Positions 14,433-23,175 of a stretch of 26,157 bases of DNA are shown piece after piece. Position numbers and translations under genes: made by a program. The stretch is from the NCBI GenBank assembly GCA_944392185.1, contig CALXVW010000003.1, positions 1 to 26,157 of the forward strand, written 5' to 3'. The first letter of the stretch is position 1. Every line of letters starts with the position of its first letter. This stretch comes from an uncultured Alphaproteobacteria bacterium. GTDB lineage: Bacteria; Pseudomonadota; Alphaproteobacteria; RF32; CAG-239. A model generated the notes under the pieces. That model saw only the letters and a list, made by a program, of their open reading frames with translations. It searched no databases and was not told where the DNA came from.

Positions 14433-16877
14433 TTATTTGCCTAAGCAACCATGCGTTTCTCTGGCGTATTTGGCGTATTGCTTGTAGAAATATTCCAAAC
14501 TTTCCTGAACTTGACGATTTACACTGCCTTTGGGATAGCGCCCGTGCTTATCCATGGCGCCGGCTTTCACACCGGTTAAGATTTCTATACCATCATCTAC
14601 AGTATCTACAGCCCAAACATGGAACAGGCCATCATCCACCGCTTTTAGGATATCTTCTCTCAGCATCAAATCCTTAACATTGGTTCTTGGGATAATAACC
14701 CCGTGTTTGCCGTTTAGACCATGGTGAGCACAGACGTCAAAGAATCCTTCTATCTTTTCATTAACCCCGCCGATTGGTTGAATCTCGCCGAATTGGTTGA
14801 TAGAACCTGTGACGGCAATGCTCTGTTTTATCGGCAAGCCCGAAATGGCAGAAAGCAAGCAGTAATACTCTGTTGAAGATGCACTGTCTCCATCTACGCC
14901 GCCGTATGACTGCTCAAACACAATTGAGGCAGAAAGCGAAAGCGGAGAATATTTGGCAAAACGGTTGGCAAGCAAGCTCTCCAAAATCAGAACGCCTTTG
15001 GAGTGAATCGGCCCGCTCATTTCCACTTCTCTTTCAATATTGATAAACTCGCCTTTGCCGATGCGGACCTGCGCCGTGATTCTGGCCGGTTTGCCAAAGC
15101 TTGTGCGTGAGAAGTTGTAGACCACAAGTCCGTTTATTTGCCCGACTTTTGAGCCTTCAACATCTATCAAGATTGTGCCTTTTTCTATCTGCTCAAGCAT
15201 TGCCTGTTTGATGCGGTCAGAGCGGTATATCTGGGCCTCTATGGCCTGCTCAATATGGTTTTTGCCAATTTGGTTAGCCTTGGACTTGCGCGCCCAATAA
15301 TCAGCCTCCCTCAGCAAGTCACCGATTGAGGCAATATGCGCCGTCAACTTTTCTGAACTCTCGGCCAAGCGAGAAGAATATTCTATAACTTTCGCCACCG
15401 CCTGTTTATTGAGCGAGCGCAAATGTTTTTTCTTTGACAAAGAGCCTATCAGCTTTGCATACTCGATCTCATTATACGGCGTTCTGTCCATCAAGACGCC
15501 AAAGTCTGCCTCTACCTTGAAGAAATCCGAGAAGTCGGGATCTCTTTCCGAGAGAACATCATATAATTCCTCATCGCCGGTCAAAATAACCTTAACTTGC
15601 AGAGGAATCGGCTCCGGGTCCAGTGAAATTGTGGTAAATGTGGTGTCCTCGCTCGGAGCCTCAATCTTGATGGTTTTGGAGGCCAGCGCGCGCTTTAGAG
15701 AATCCCATGCATAAGGTTGCAACAGTAACTTTCTCGCATCTATCAGGAGGAATCCTCCGTTGGCTTTATGTAATGCGCCGGCTTTAATCAATGTAAAGTC
15801 TGTCAACAACGCACCGTATTGTTGTATTCTCTCCACTTTACCGACTAAATTTCCTTGGGTTGGGTGGTCGAGGTGAACTATCGGAGCTCCTGAGCCGGCC
15901 TCATTCTTGACAATCACGTTTACCTTGAATTTGGCATATTTGTCTTCTTCGGGTTGTTTAAACTTGGAGAACAGTGCGCTCAACGGATCTTCCGAATTAG
16001 CCTCCGGTGTGGCGGCCGGCGTATCTGTTGCCGGCATAAACTCATCTATATTGGTAACAATATACTTTTGAACACTCTTTAAAAACTCATTGGCGCCCTT
16101 ATGCCCCTTGTATTTGGCATGGAGCTCATCTATGGGTTTCTTAACCGCTATTTTTAAGAATTTTTCTCTTAAGTCATTACTTTCTTTTCTTTGTTTGTCT
16201 TCCCACTGCGGCAGGTCTTGCGCTGTTTTTTCAATCTCTTCCTGCATTTGGTTGAGATCTTCCATCAGCTGCTTTTTCTCTTCTTCGGGCAGCTCATCAA
16301 ACGCCTCGGGGCTCAAAACCTCTCCGTTTTTGACCGGTGCAACAACCAAGCCCACCGGCATATGCAGCAACGACACACTCTTGCCTTTGGCTTTTTTCTG
16401 CAGTGTCTTGATATATTTTTCTTTATATTGTTTGTATTTCTCGTGAATAATGCTCAGACTGGCCTTATATTCATCGCTCTCCATAATGGTGGGAATAACT
16501 GTTGAGAAAGCCTCTATCAGCTTATCTACATCTTTGGCAAATTCCGTTGCCGTGCCGGCCGGAAAATTTATGGCCTTGGGCTTATAGGGCTCGTCAAAAT
16601 TATAAACATAGGCCCAATCATCCGGTGTGGCTCTCTTTTTAGCCTCTGTCACCAATACTCTTTTGACTAAACTGGTTTTTCCCGTCCCCTCAGGCCCCAA
16701 GCAAAACAAATTATATCCCTTGGATTGGATATTAATGCCAACCTCTACCGCGCTTAAGGCTCTGTCTTGCCCCAGGGCAGACAAGCGCTCCTCCAACTCG
16801 GCCGTTGAAGAAAATTTGAACTTTTGCGGGTCACACTTGGTGTAAAGGTCCTTTGATTTAAGGCGGGTTATGCTCAT
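14433..16877 (-). CDS. Lon-family ATP-dependent protease (LonB/YcbZ-like, AAA + S16)
   Basis: 814 residues combining an AAA-type ATPase with a C-terminal Lon protease domain, of the group often annotated as Lon-related putative ATP-dependent protease. Walker A is GPEGTGKT at 61-68. A helical, charged insert spans about 130-290. GGFLLIDARKLL is in the second half of the ATPase module. The catalytic dyad is Ser665 in GDSASS and Lys708 in NEKIEG. Their 43-residue spacing equals that of E. coli Lon. The first domain of classical Lon (substrate-binding N-domain) is missing, which separates it from lon proper. AGGA lies upstream of the ATG at 16877. It is convergent with yejB and divergent from a TPR gene, so it is probably a single-gene unit. 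Confidence 0.93.
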   Translation of the reverse strand: MSITRLKSKDLYTKCDPQKFKFSSTAELEERLSALGQDRALSAVEVGINIQSKGYNLFCLGPEGTGKTSLVKRVLVTEAKKRATPDDWAYVYNFDEPYKPKAINFPAGTATEFAKDVDKLIEAFSTVIPTIMESDEYKASLSIIHEKYKQYKEKYIKTLQKKAKGKSVSLLHMPVGLVVAPVKNGEVLSPEAFDELPEEEKKQLMEDLNQMQEEIEKTAQDLPQWEDKQRKESNDLREKFLKIAVKKPIDELHAKYKGHKGANEFLKSVQKYIVTNIDEFMPATDTPAATPEANSEDPLSALFSKFKQPEEDKYAKFKVNVIVKNEAGSGAPIVHLDHPTQGNLVGKVERIQQYGALLTDFTLIKAGALHKANGGFLLIDARKLLLQPYAWDSLKRALASKTIKIEAPSEDTTFTTISLDPEPIPLQVKVILTGDEELYDVLSERDPDFSDFFKVEADFGVLMDRTPYNEIEYAKLIGSLSKKKHLRSLNKQAVAKVIEYSSRLAESSEKLTAHIASIGDLLREADYWARKSKANQIGKNHIEQAIEAQIYRSDRIKQAMLEQIEKGTILIDVEGSKVGQINGLVVYNFSRTSFGKPARITAQVRIGKGEFINIEREVEMSGPIHSKGVLILESLLANRFAKYSPLSLSASIVFEQSYGGVDGDSASSTEYYCLLSAISGLPIKQSIAVTGSINQFGEIQPIGGVNEKIEGFFDVCAHHGLNGKHGVIIPRTNVKDLMLREDILKAVDDGLFHVWAVDTVDDGIEILTGVKAGAMDKHGRYPKGSVNRQVQESLEYFYKQYAKYARETHGCLGK

Positions 16878-16968
16878 CGTAAAAATTTCCTATACATTGA
16901 ATTTCAGATACGTTATGGTGTATCATAATTTATCAAAAGCTAACATTGGGTAAAGAAAAGTAAATTTT

Positions 16969-18372
16969 ATGCTGCATTTGTTGATCATTCTTCTGATTGC
17001 CTCTGTTCCTCTGCTCTTTTCTTTCTTCTATTTTAAGAAAATCAGACAGCGGATTATTTGCCAAATCTTAGAAAGAAACATCTTAAAACATCATCCTAAA
17101 AATGCTTGGTATTCATCTGAAATAACTAAAAAAATTGCAAAGCGCCTCAACAAACTGCCAAAGAAAAAACTGCACACCATCCTACAATCTCTAAAGGACA
17201 AGGATTACTCCGCTTTCTCATCTCTTGCTTTAGATATTTTGGATGAATTCAAGGCTCTTTGCAAACACAAAAAACTCTCTCATCCGAATCCTTTGCAAAA
17301 AGCCGAGCAAGCCTTTCTTGACCTTAATTTTGAAAAAGCTCAAAAAATCATCGAATCCTTCTCCCCAAACAACAAAGCCGAAAAAGCAAGAACCGATTAT
17401 CTTTTGGCTTGGAGCGCTCTTTATGAGGGAGACCTCTTGAGCGCCTCCCAAAAAACTGCCGCCGCCGCTAAACAATTTCAAAAGCTGGGCTTTGTTTATG
17501 AGGAGGCCTTAGCCTACCTTTTGGGCGGCACCATTTACCGAGTCAGCGCCGTGTTTGATACCGCTGATTTTATGCTTAAAACCGCCTCCCAGCTCTTCGG
17601 CGTTATTAATGCCTCCGCCAAAGAAGCAGAAACTTGGGGAGTCTTTGGAATGCTTATGGTGACACAACAGCGTTTTGAAGAAGCCAATACCGCTTTTGAA
17701 AAGGCAAAAAAACTTTTTCTGATTGCCCAAGACAAACTCGGTGAAACAGAAATCATCAACCAACAAGCTCTTGCCGCTCTTATTCAAGGACAATTGAAGA
17801 AAGCAAACAAACTGGCATTACAGGCAAAAAAAGAGTTCACTTCTCTTAAAAATCTTCGAGGACAAGCGTTGAGTTTGGATATTTTGGCGCAGGTAGAAGC
17901 TGCACAAAACCTTTGGGATAGGGCCTATAAAAACGCAAAAGCAGCTGAAGCGCTTTATCTGAAAACAAAAAACTTTTCTGCTCTCCAAGAAATGATGTTC
18001 TTGCAGGCTCAGGCTTTGTTAGCTAAAGATAATCACCTCAAAAGTGAACAAGTCTTGCGAGAATTACTTAAGGAAACGGCCAAACACAAAACCTGTTTCC
18101 ATGTTGCCAATGTTTATAACCTGCTTGGCATTATTTATCTTAAACAAGGTGACTTTAGAAGAGCTGAGGGCTTGTTTCAGCAATCTCTGAGTAATGAGCT
18201 TCAAAATGACAGAATCGGTGCTGCCGCTATTGACTATGCGAATATCGCCCTTGCCGCATATCGGCGCGGACACAAAGAAATCGGCGACAAAAACAAAGAA
18301 ATGGCGCTGCAATATGCAAAAAATGCCGGTGCCGAAAGCTTATTAAATTTACTAAATAAAACTATGTTTTAA
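16969..18372 (+). CDS. Membrane-anchored TPR protein
   Basis: 467 residues. One N-terminal transmembrane helix (about 2-22) is followed by a basic juxtamembrane helix. From about residue 108 to the end, helical pairs repeat with the TPR pattern, for example NLLGIIYLKQGDFRRAEGLF and FGMLMVTQQRFEEANTAFEKA. TPR arrays bind partner proteins; the partner is unknown. The soluble part is probably cytoplasmic given the basic residues after the helix. The ribosome site is weak. Its stop codon overlaps that of the convergent next gene. A second membrane-anchored TPR protein lies two genes away. Confidence 0.85.
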   Translation: MLHLLIILLIASVPLLFSFFYFKKIRQRIICQILERNILKHHPKNAWYSSEITKKIAKRLNKLPKKKLHTILQSLKDKDYSAFSSLALDILDEFKALCKHKKLSHPNPLQKAEQAFLDLNFEKAQKIIESFSPNNKAEKARTDYLLAWSALYEGDLLSASQKTAAAAKQFQKLGFVYEEALAYLLGGTIYRVSAVFDTADFMLKTASQLFGVINASAKEAETWGVFGMLMVTQQRFEEANTAFEKAKKLFLIAQDKLGETEIINQQALAALIQGQLKKANKLALQAKKEFTSLKNLRGQALSLDILAQVEAAQNLWDRAYKNAKAAEALYLKTKNFSALQEMMFLQAQALLAKDNHLKSEQVLRELLKETAKHKTCFHVANVYNLLGIIYLKQGDFRRAEGLFQQSLSNELQNDRIGAAAIDYANIALAAYRRGHKEIGDKNKEMALQYAKNAGAESLLNLLNKTMF

Positions 18373-19145
18373 TAAAAACTAAGATGAGCTTTTATTTCCG
18401 GATAACTCTTGTCATCTTTGGGAGCAGACACATTAATATCTTCTACGCCGACATTTTGAAAAGATAATATATAAAATTTCGGAGATGAAAAATAGCTATA
18501 TCTTGAACCTTTTTTTACAAACAATATTCGATTTTTTACCTCAAGATTAGTATCTTCCAAAAAAGCTTTCATCTCTTTTGACCACGCAGGTAGGCCAAAA
18601 TCTCCAAAAACAATAACCGGATCATCTTGGTCAGAAATAAAATTGCGCAACTGTAAAAGTCCTATGGCTCTTTCTTTGGGGGTATTATTTTCCAAATCTA
18701 CCCGAATTAGCGTAAATACATGACCGTTCTTTTCTATTGCCATAAAAGGCGCTATCTCATTTTGTCCCAAAACTAAATGTCCTTTTCTTAAAACAATGGC
18801 ATTATGCGCCTCTACCTCTAAAGGACTATCCGGACTATAGGTAACGGAAATATGATGTTCGCCGCCGCTGTCAAAATTTGTGAAAATTCTGGCGCTCATC
18901 GCTATTTGAAAATAATTAATAATCAGCAAAACAGCAAAACCCAAACAAAAGTAAAATCTGCGAATAATCAGTGCGTAGAGAAAAATTAAGACATTTATGA
19001 CATATATCTGAAAAAGCCAATTTTTTAAAAAAATATCCTTTTGCGGCAAAAGAAACAGCAACGTTAATATCGTAAAGATAAACAACATCCACTTTAAAAA
19101 TATGTTTTCTCTTGCATTTTTCTTCTTTTGAGCCAAATACCCCAT
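18369..19145 (-). CDS. Three-TM protein with degenerate EEP-nuclease-like domain
   Basis: 258 residues. Three transmembrane helices (about 19-33, 43-60 and 66-82) precede a soluble domain. VFTLIRVDLEN and DDPVIVFGDFG (GDFG at 181-184), followed by a Trp and a helix, resemble the late core of the endonuclease/exonuclease/phosphatase fold found in YafD-like membrane proteins. In active enzymes this motif is GDFN and the domain ends in SDH; here Asn is Gly and the final His is missing (DKSYPEI), and the soluble domain is short. I infer a catalytically dead relative, but the match is from motif reading only. Its stop codon overlaps the stop of the convergent TPR gene (18369-18372). Confidence 0.65.
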   Translation of the reverse strand: MGYLAQKKKNARENIFLKWMLFIFTILTLLFLLPQKDIFLKNWLFQIYVINVLIFLYALIIRRFYFCLGFAVLLIINYFQIAMSARIFTNFDSGGEHHISVTYSPDSPLEVEAHNAIVLRKGHLVLGQNEIAPFMAIEKNGHVFTLIRVDLENNTPKERAIGLLQLRNFISDQDDPVIVFGDFGLPAWSKEMKAFLEDTNLEVKNRILFVKKGSRYSYFSSPKFYILSFQNVGVEDINVSAPKDDKSYPEIKAHLSFY

Positions 19146-19196
19146 TTTCTTCGCTCTCTTATCTTTTTTTAACTTTTGGCGGTTTATACTATTTGC

Positions 19197-19225
19197 TTGA
19201 CAGTCTAATGCTTAAAATATATTTT
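19197..19225 (+). promoter_or_regulatory. Promoter for the coiled-coil/TPR gene
   Basis: A consensus -35 TTGACA (19197-19202) is followed after 17 bases by TATTTT (19220-19225); TATATT two bases earlier is an alternative. It is 20 bases before the gene start, leaving a very short leader with no clear ribosome site. Confidence 0.45.
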
Positions 19226-19244
19226 GTAAATGGTTTGAAAAAAT

Positions 19245-20654
19245 ATGTTTGATAAACTACTCAATACTTTGTCATCTTCTGAGATTGTTACCTCCATATC
19301 AACCCAGCTTGATGTGTTGGCAAATGTTATTGACTCTTATCTTGCCGGAATTGATAACTTGAGAATGGCCTCTATCATCCTGATGATTTTGGCGTTGTTG
19401 TTGTTTTTGTTTCTCATTATCATCATCTATGTCAAAACCATTGTGGCTTTCTTGCGCAATGATAAAGAAAGCTCAACTTCAGAAATCGTCGATGATGAAA
19501 ATGATGATGAAATTTTTGATGACGAGGATCAGCTGAGACTTAATCAAATTATTGAAGAGCAGGAAAGAGAGCTGGAGCTCGAAAAAGAACTCCAAAAAGA
19601 ACTGGAAATGGCCAGTGCTGAAAGAGCCTCCGCAGAAAAAGAAAAACAAAAAGAAGCATCCAAAATTAAAGAAGCGGAAGTACAAAAAAAACTGGCAGAA
19701 GAAAAAAAACAACAAGAGCAAAAGAAGCTCATCGAAAAAGAATTCTCTATCGATCTGGACTGGAAAAAAGGCAAGCTTCGTGAAATGGATGCCGTAGTAC
19801 AAAATATCGAAATTAAGCCCGATATTCTATCCTATCACCAATCTAACCGCCAGCTTAATGAGCTGATTGGCCTTATTATTGATATGATTGGACGCGGCGT
19901 CGATGATTTAAAAATTGCTCAGACCATTATGTTTCGCAATCAGTATATGAGCTCAGAAGAAGATGTTTTGCAATTTATCGATGCCGTGAAAGATTTTATC
20001 GGCTTATGTAAAAGTCAGGAATTCTCTAAATTGGAAAACTATGCTTCTTTGCCGCATGAGGAAGAGGCTCTCTTCCATTTGGCTGAAGGAGATCCCTCTT
20101 TGGCTCTGGCCATGATTGAAGCATTGATGGATTTTGGAATTGATCGCGCAAATTCTTTAGGCGGAAATGCAAAAAAAGATATTCTCTATCAAGAGATTTC
20201 TCGTCAAGCTTTGGTGTTTGGAAATTTGGCCGCCATTAATGATATTGTATTGGCTACAGGAGCTTTCGAACTTTCTATAGAGCTTGCTCCAAACAACATC
20301 TCTGCCTGGAGCCGCTTGGCTGATATGTATTCTAAAGCTCAATCCTCCAGTAAAGCTATTTGGGCGTATCAAAATGTTTTGAAATCTGCCGACGGCGAGC
20401 TTAATGCCCGAGAAGTCGCTAACGCCAGCAAAAACCTTTCTCAGCATCTTTATGCTCAAGGAAACAGCCTGCAGGCAGCCAAGCTTTATAACAGCAGCAA
20501 GCAATATTATGACTCTTTGGGCATCAACAGACGTCTCGATAAACAAGAAATTGAAATTATTGAGATTATTGAATCTCATCATCAAGATGAAATTCAATCT
20601 ACCATTTTACGGATTTTAGGCAGAGACAGCGGAAAAGGATTTGACTTTTCTTAA
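19245..20654 (+). CDS. Membrane-anchored coiled-coil and TPR protein
   Basis: 469 residues, family not recognised. A membrane helix lies at about 42-63. An acidic stretch rich in Asp/Glu follows (about 80-97). A long Lys/Glu coiled coil spans about 98-167. A helical C-terminal half ends in TPR-like pairs (for example around ELAPNNISAWSRLADMYSKA, then AIWAYQNVLKSADG). The order anchor, charged rod, protein-binding domain suggests a scaffold reaching away from the membrane. No strong ribosome site is seen before the ATG. It is not clearly in an operon; tsaB is convergent four bases downstream. Confidence 0.8.
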   Translation: MFDKLLNTLSSSEIVTSISTQLDVLANVIDSYLAGIDNLRMASIILMILALLLFLFLIIIIYVKTIVAFLRNDKESSTSEIVDDENDDEIFDDEDQLRLNQIIEEQERELELEKELQKELEMASAERASAEKEKQKEASKIKEAEVQKKLAEEKKQQEQKKLIEKEFSIDLDWKKGKLREMDAVVQNIEIKPDILSYHQSNRQLNELIGLIIDMIGRGVDDLKIAQTIMFRNQYMSSEEDVLQFIDAVKDFIGLCKSQEFSKLENYASLPHEEEALFHLAEGDPSLALAMIEALMDFGIDRANSLGGNAKKDILYQEISRQALVFGNLAAINDIVLATGAFELSIELAPNNISAWSRLADMYSKAQSSSKAIWAYQNVLKSADGELNAREVANASKNLSQHLYAQGNSLQAAKLYNSSKQYYDSLGINRRLDKQEIEIIEIIESHHQDEIQSTILRILGRDSGKGFDFS

Positions 20655-20658
20655 TGTG

Positions 20659-21321
20659 CTATTTTTTCGGAATGCTCACATCAGGAGCCCGCAAATAAAG
20701 CGGTTTCGGATAATCTAAACGTTTGTCTTGGTACTGTTTTATTCCCGCTTTTGCCAACAGTTCAACATCCAAAGATTCAGGCATTTGGATGCTATGTAAT
20801 GACAAGCCGCTCGGACGAGACAAAAACCTCTCAACGCCATCGCCGATTAATGAAACTTTTTTACCTCTCAGCAACGGCAATATGTCCTCATAAGCTAAGG
20901 CCTGCGGCGGAGTTATCTTTTGCAAATCTCTATCAAAAAGTTGAATGTAAAAATCATCTCTCTTGGTTTCAATAATAACGGCATTTATATCTGCACGCTC
21001 ATTCTCATCTAAACCTAAAACATACGCATCAAAGGCTGAAACACCGCCTAAAGCCAGTTCCGGACAGGCTAAAGGAAATGTTCTGGCCGCTGATATTGAT
21101 GACCTTACACCGGTAAATGACCCAGGGCCGACACAAACCAACAGTAACCCCAAATCCCTAAATTTAAGCTTATGTTGAGAAAGCATTTCCGATATTGCCG
21201 GAATCAACACCTCTGATTGACCAAAATCCATCGTCTCATGAAACCGAGATAAAACCTTATCATCTTGTTGCAAAACAATTGAGCATGCTGCCGCCGTCGT
21301 ATCAAATGCTAAAATATACAT
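20659..21321 (-). CDS. tsaB: tRNA threonylcarbamoyladenosine biosynthesis protein TsaB
   Basis: Non-catalytic partner of TsaD in making the t6A37 modification of ANN-reading tRNAs. It has the ASKHA-type start MYILAFDTTAAACSI, the central CVGPGSFTGVR signature, and the C-terminal YPKPLYLRAPD segment. I chose the ATG at 21321, which begins the usual MxILAFDT, with GTGGA five bases upstream. An in-frame GTG at 21330 would add three residues. The length of 220 is typical. rimI, a frequent neighbour, is absent. The gene is divergent from the PAS protein. Confidence 0.93.
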   Translation of the reverse strand: MYILAFDTTAAACSIVLQQDDKVLSRFHETMDFGQSEVLIPAISEMLSQHKLKFRDLGLLLVCVGPGSFTGVRSSISAARTFPLACPELALGGVSAFDAYVLGLDENERADINAVIIETKRDDFYIQLFDRDLQKITPPQALAYEDILPLLRGKKVSLIGDGVERFLSRPSGLSLHSIQMPESLDVELLAKAGIKQYQDKRLDYPKPLYLRAPDVSIPKK

Positions 21322-21414
21322 CTTTTCCACTTATTTAAAAATTTAAGTTTAATTACTGTTTTTTATATACTAAAATCTGTAAATAAACAACCGTTTTTGT
21401 AGGCAAGATAATAA

Positions 21415-23103
21415 ATGATAGATTTTAACCTTTTGAGTGATATGTATTATGCCGCACCGGAAATTTGGTATGTGCTGGCTGCCGTCTTTGTTATCTTGTT
21501 TGTAATTATCATGGTTGAACTCTTTAGAATTCTCAAACTTAAACAAAAAAATTATTTTCTTAACCGCGACCGCGAACGATATGCTGAAACTCTCTATGCT
21601 TCCAGAGACGGATATTTCGCTTTTATTTATCCGGATCAAAAGGTCAATGATCCCAGACGAAATATTGTGGAACGCTGCTCAAGGCGCTTAGCCGTGATTA
21701 TGAACTTGCCCGACGGAACAAAATCTTCTTTTGAAGATATTTTGAAAAATTTTTACAAGGATGATGTCAAAAAAATCCAAAAATATGTTGAAATGCTCAA
21801 AGATGAGGGCGTCTCTTTTGATGATGAATTTATGCTCAAAAGCGCCAACAAATATCTTCGCTTGGTCGGAACCAGAATTAATGGGATCGATGGAAATATT
21901 TATTGTGATATGATCTGGTTCAGAGACGTTTCTTTTGAGGTAAATAAAATTTCCTCGCTCGAAAACGATAAAGATAACACTTATTTCCAACTTGTTCAAT
22001 TGCAAGATATGCTTGATAATCTTCCATTTCCGGTTTGGCTGCGCAATGATAAACTAAAAATTATCAACTGCAACAAACGATTTTTGGAACTTTGCGGCGG
22101 ACAAACAAAAGAAAAAATCATAAATGAGGGTATCGAAATCAACGGAATTAACGGTGAAAGCATCTCCAAAGATTTGGCTAAAATGGCTCACTCCATTAAT
22201 CGGGGTAAAAAAACTACCGTCAGCCTCATTAAAAATGGGGAGCGCTTGGTCATGGAAGCTTTTGAAACTCCTTTCCACGCAGAGGAAAGCTTGGATAAAA
22301 TTTTTACGGCCGGAACTTTGATTGATGTCAGCGAGCTTGATGAACTAAAGCGAAACCTGAAAGTTCATCAAAATGCTCAATTGGAAATTTTGGGAACTCT
22401 CGGTACCGCTTTTGCCGTCTTTGATCAACACTTAAAGCTTGCATTTCATAACCAATCGTTTGCCAGACTTTGGCTGCTCGATGATGCTTGGTTTGAACAA
22501 GAACCTTCTTATGCCACATTCTTAGATACAATCAGAGAAAAAAGATTACTGCCCGAGGTTCCTGACTATATCATGTTTAAAAATGAAGAGCAGAAGAAAT
22601 TTACTCAAATTATTGAGCCGCAAAAAGATATGCTTCATCTTCCAAACGGTAAAACTTTACGCCGATTGAGGGCTGCTTATCCAACAGGAGGCCTCATCTT
22701 TGCCTACGAAGATATTACAGACCGATTGGCAACAACCAGCGCCTATAATGCTTTGCTCTCCGTACAAAAAGAAATGCTCGAAAATCTTTTTGATGCCGTG
22801 CTTATTTTTGGCTCTAACGGGCGGCTGAATTTCTATAACGAATCTTATCTCAAACTTTGGAAAGCGCAAAAAAACTTCTTGGCTCAAGAACCAAATCTGG
22901 AAGAAGTACTTGACAGCCAACGTCTCTTTTTTGATGAAAAGGAAGACTGGGATAGCTTAAAAAAAGAAATGACAGCGCACCTTTTGTCTATGACTACCAA
23001 AACTTTTATCTTAAACCGAAGAGACGGAAAAGATATAGAAGTTGCTGCAAAAAGCCTCTCCGATGGATCTTTGATGATTACTTATAAAAAGGCATCACTT
23101 TAA
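21415..23103 (+). CDS. Membrane-anchored multi-PAS protein lacking a kinase domain
   Basis: 562 residues. A membrane helix spans about 18-38, then four PAS-like modules at about 56-175, 196-308, 322-438 and 450-558. The third and fourth (LGTAFAVFDQHLKLAFHNQSF; LIFAYEDITDRLA; FDAVLIFGSNGRLNFYN) look like the sensor part of a PAS histidine kinase that I recall next to tsaE in many alphaproteobacteria. Here the protein stops just after the last PAS strand (SDGSLMITYKKASL), exactly where the His-phosphoacceptor and ATPase domains would begin. The next reading frame does not encode them. Either the kinase was lost or the PAS part signals through a partner. The start follows a weak ribosome site. 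Confidence 0.85.
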   Translation: MIDFNLLSDMYYAAPEIWYVLAAVFVILFVIIMVELFRILKLKQKNYFLNRDRERYAETLYASRDGYFAFIYPDQKVNDPRRNIVERCSRRLAVIMNLPDGTKSSFEDILKNFYKDDVKKIQKYVEMLKDEGVSFDDEFMLKSANKYLRLVGTRINGIDGNIYCDMIWFRDVSFEVNKISSLENDKDNTYFQLVQLQDMLDNLPFPVWLRNDKLKIINCNKRFLELCGGQTKEKIINEGIEINGINGESISKDLAKMAHSINRGKKTTVSLIKNGERLVMEAFETPFHAEESLDKIFTAGTLIDVSELDELKRNLKVHQNAQLEILGTLGTAFAVFDQHLKLAFHNQSFARLWLLDDAWFEQEPSYATFLDTIREKRLLPEVPDYIMFKNEEQKKFTQIIEPQKDMLHLPNGKTLRRLRAAYPTGGLIFAYEDITDRLATTSAYNALLSVQKEMLENLFDAVLIFGSNGRLNFYNESYLKLWKAQKNFLAQEPNLEEVLDSQRLFFDEKEDWDSLKKEMTAHLLSMTTKTFILNRRDGKDIEVAAKSLSDGSLMITYKKASL

Positions 23104-23132
23104 TTGACAAAAAAAACTTTCTGTGCCAAAAT
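23104..23132 (+). promoter_or_regulatory. Candidate promoter between the PAS gene and the next gene
   Basis: TTGACA (23104-23109) directly follows the PAS stop codon, with CAAAAT (23127-23132) after 17 bases. Transcription would begin near 23139, giving a leader of about 37 bases before the ATG at 23176. Confidence 0.4.
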
Positions 23133-23175
23133 ATGCTTGGTTATGGCAGAATTGCCAAAAATTATGGAGTTTGGA

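Noticed and set aside
23104..23175. N-terminal extension of the charged protein from the TTG at 23104
   Set aside because: The TTG belongs to a consensus -35 box and lacks a ribosome site, whereas the ATG at 23176 has GGAG six bases upstream.
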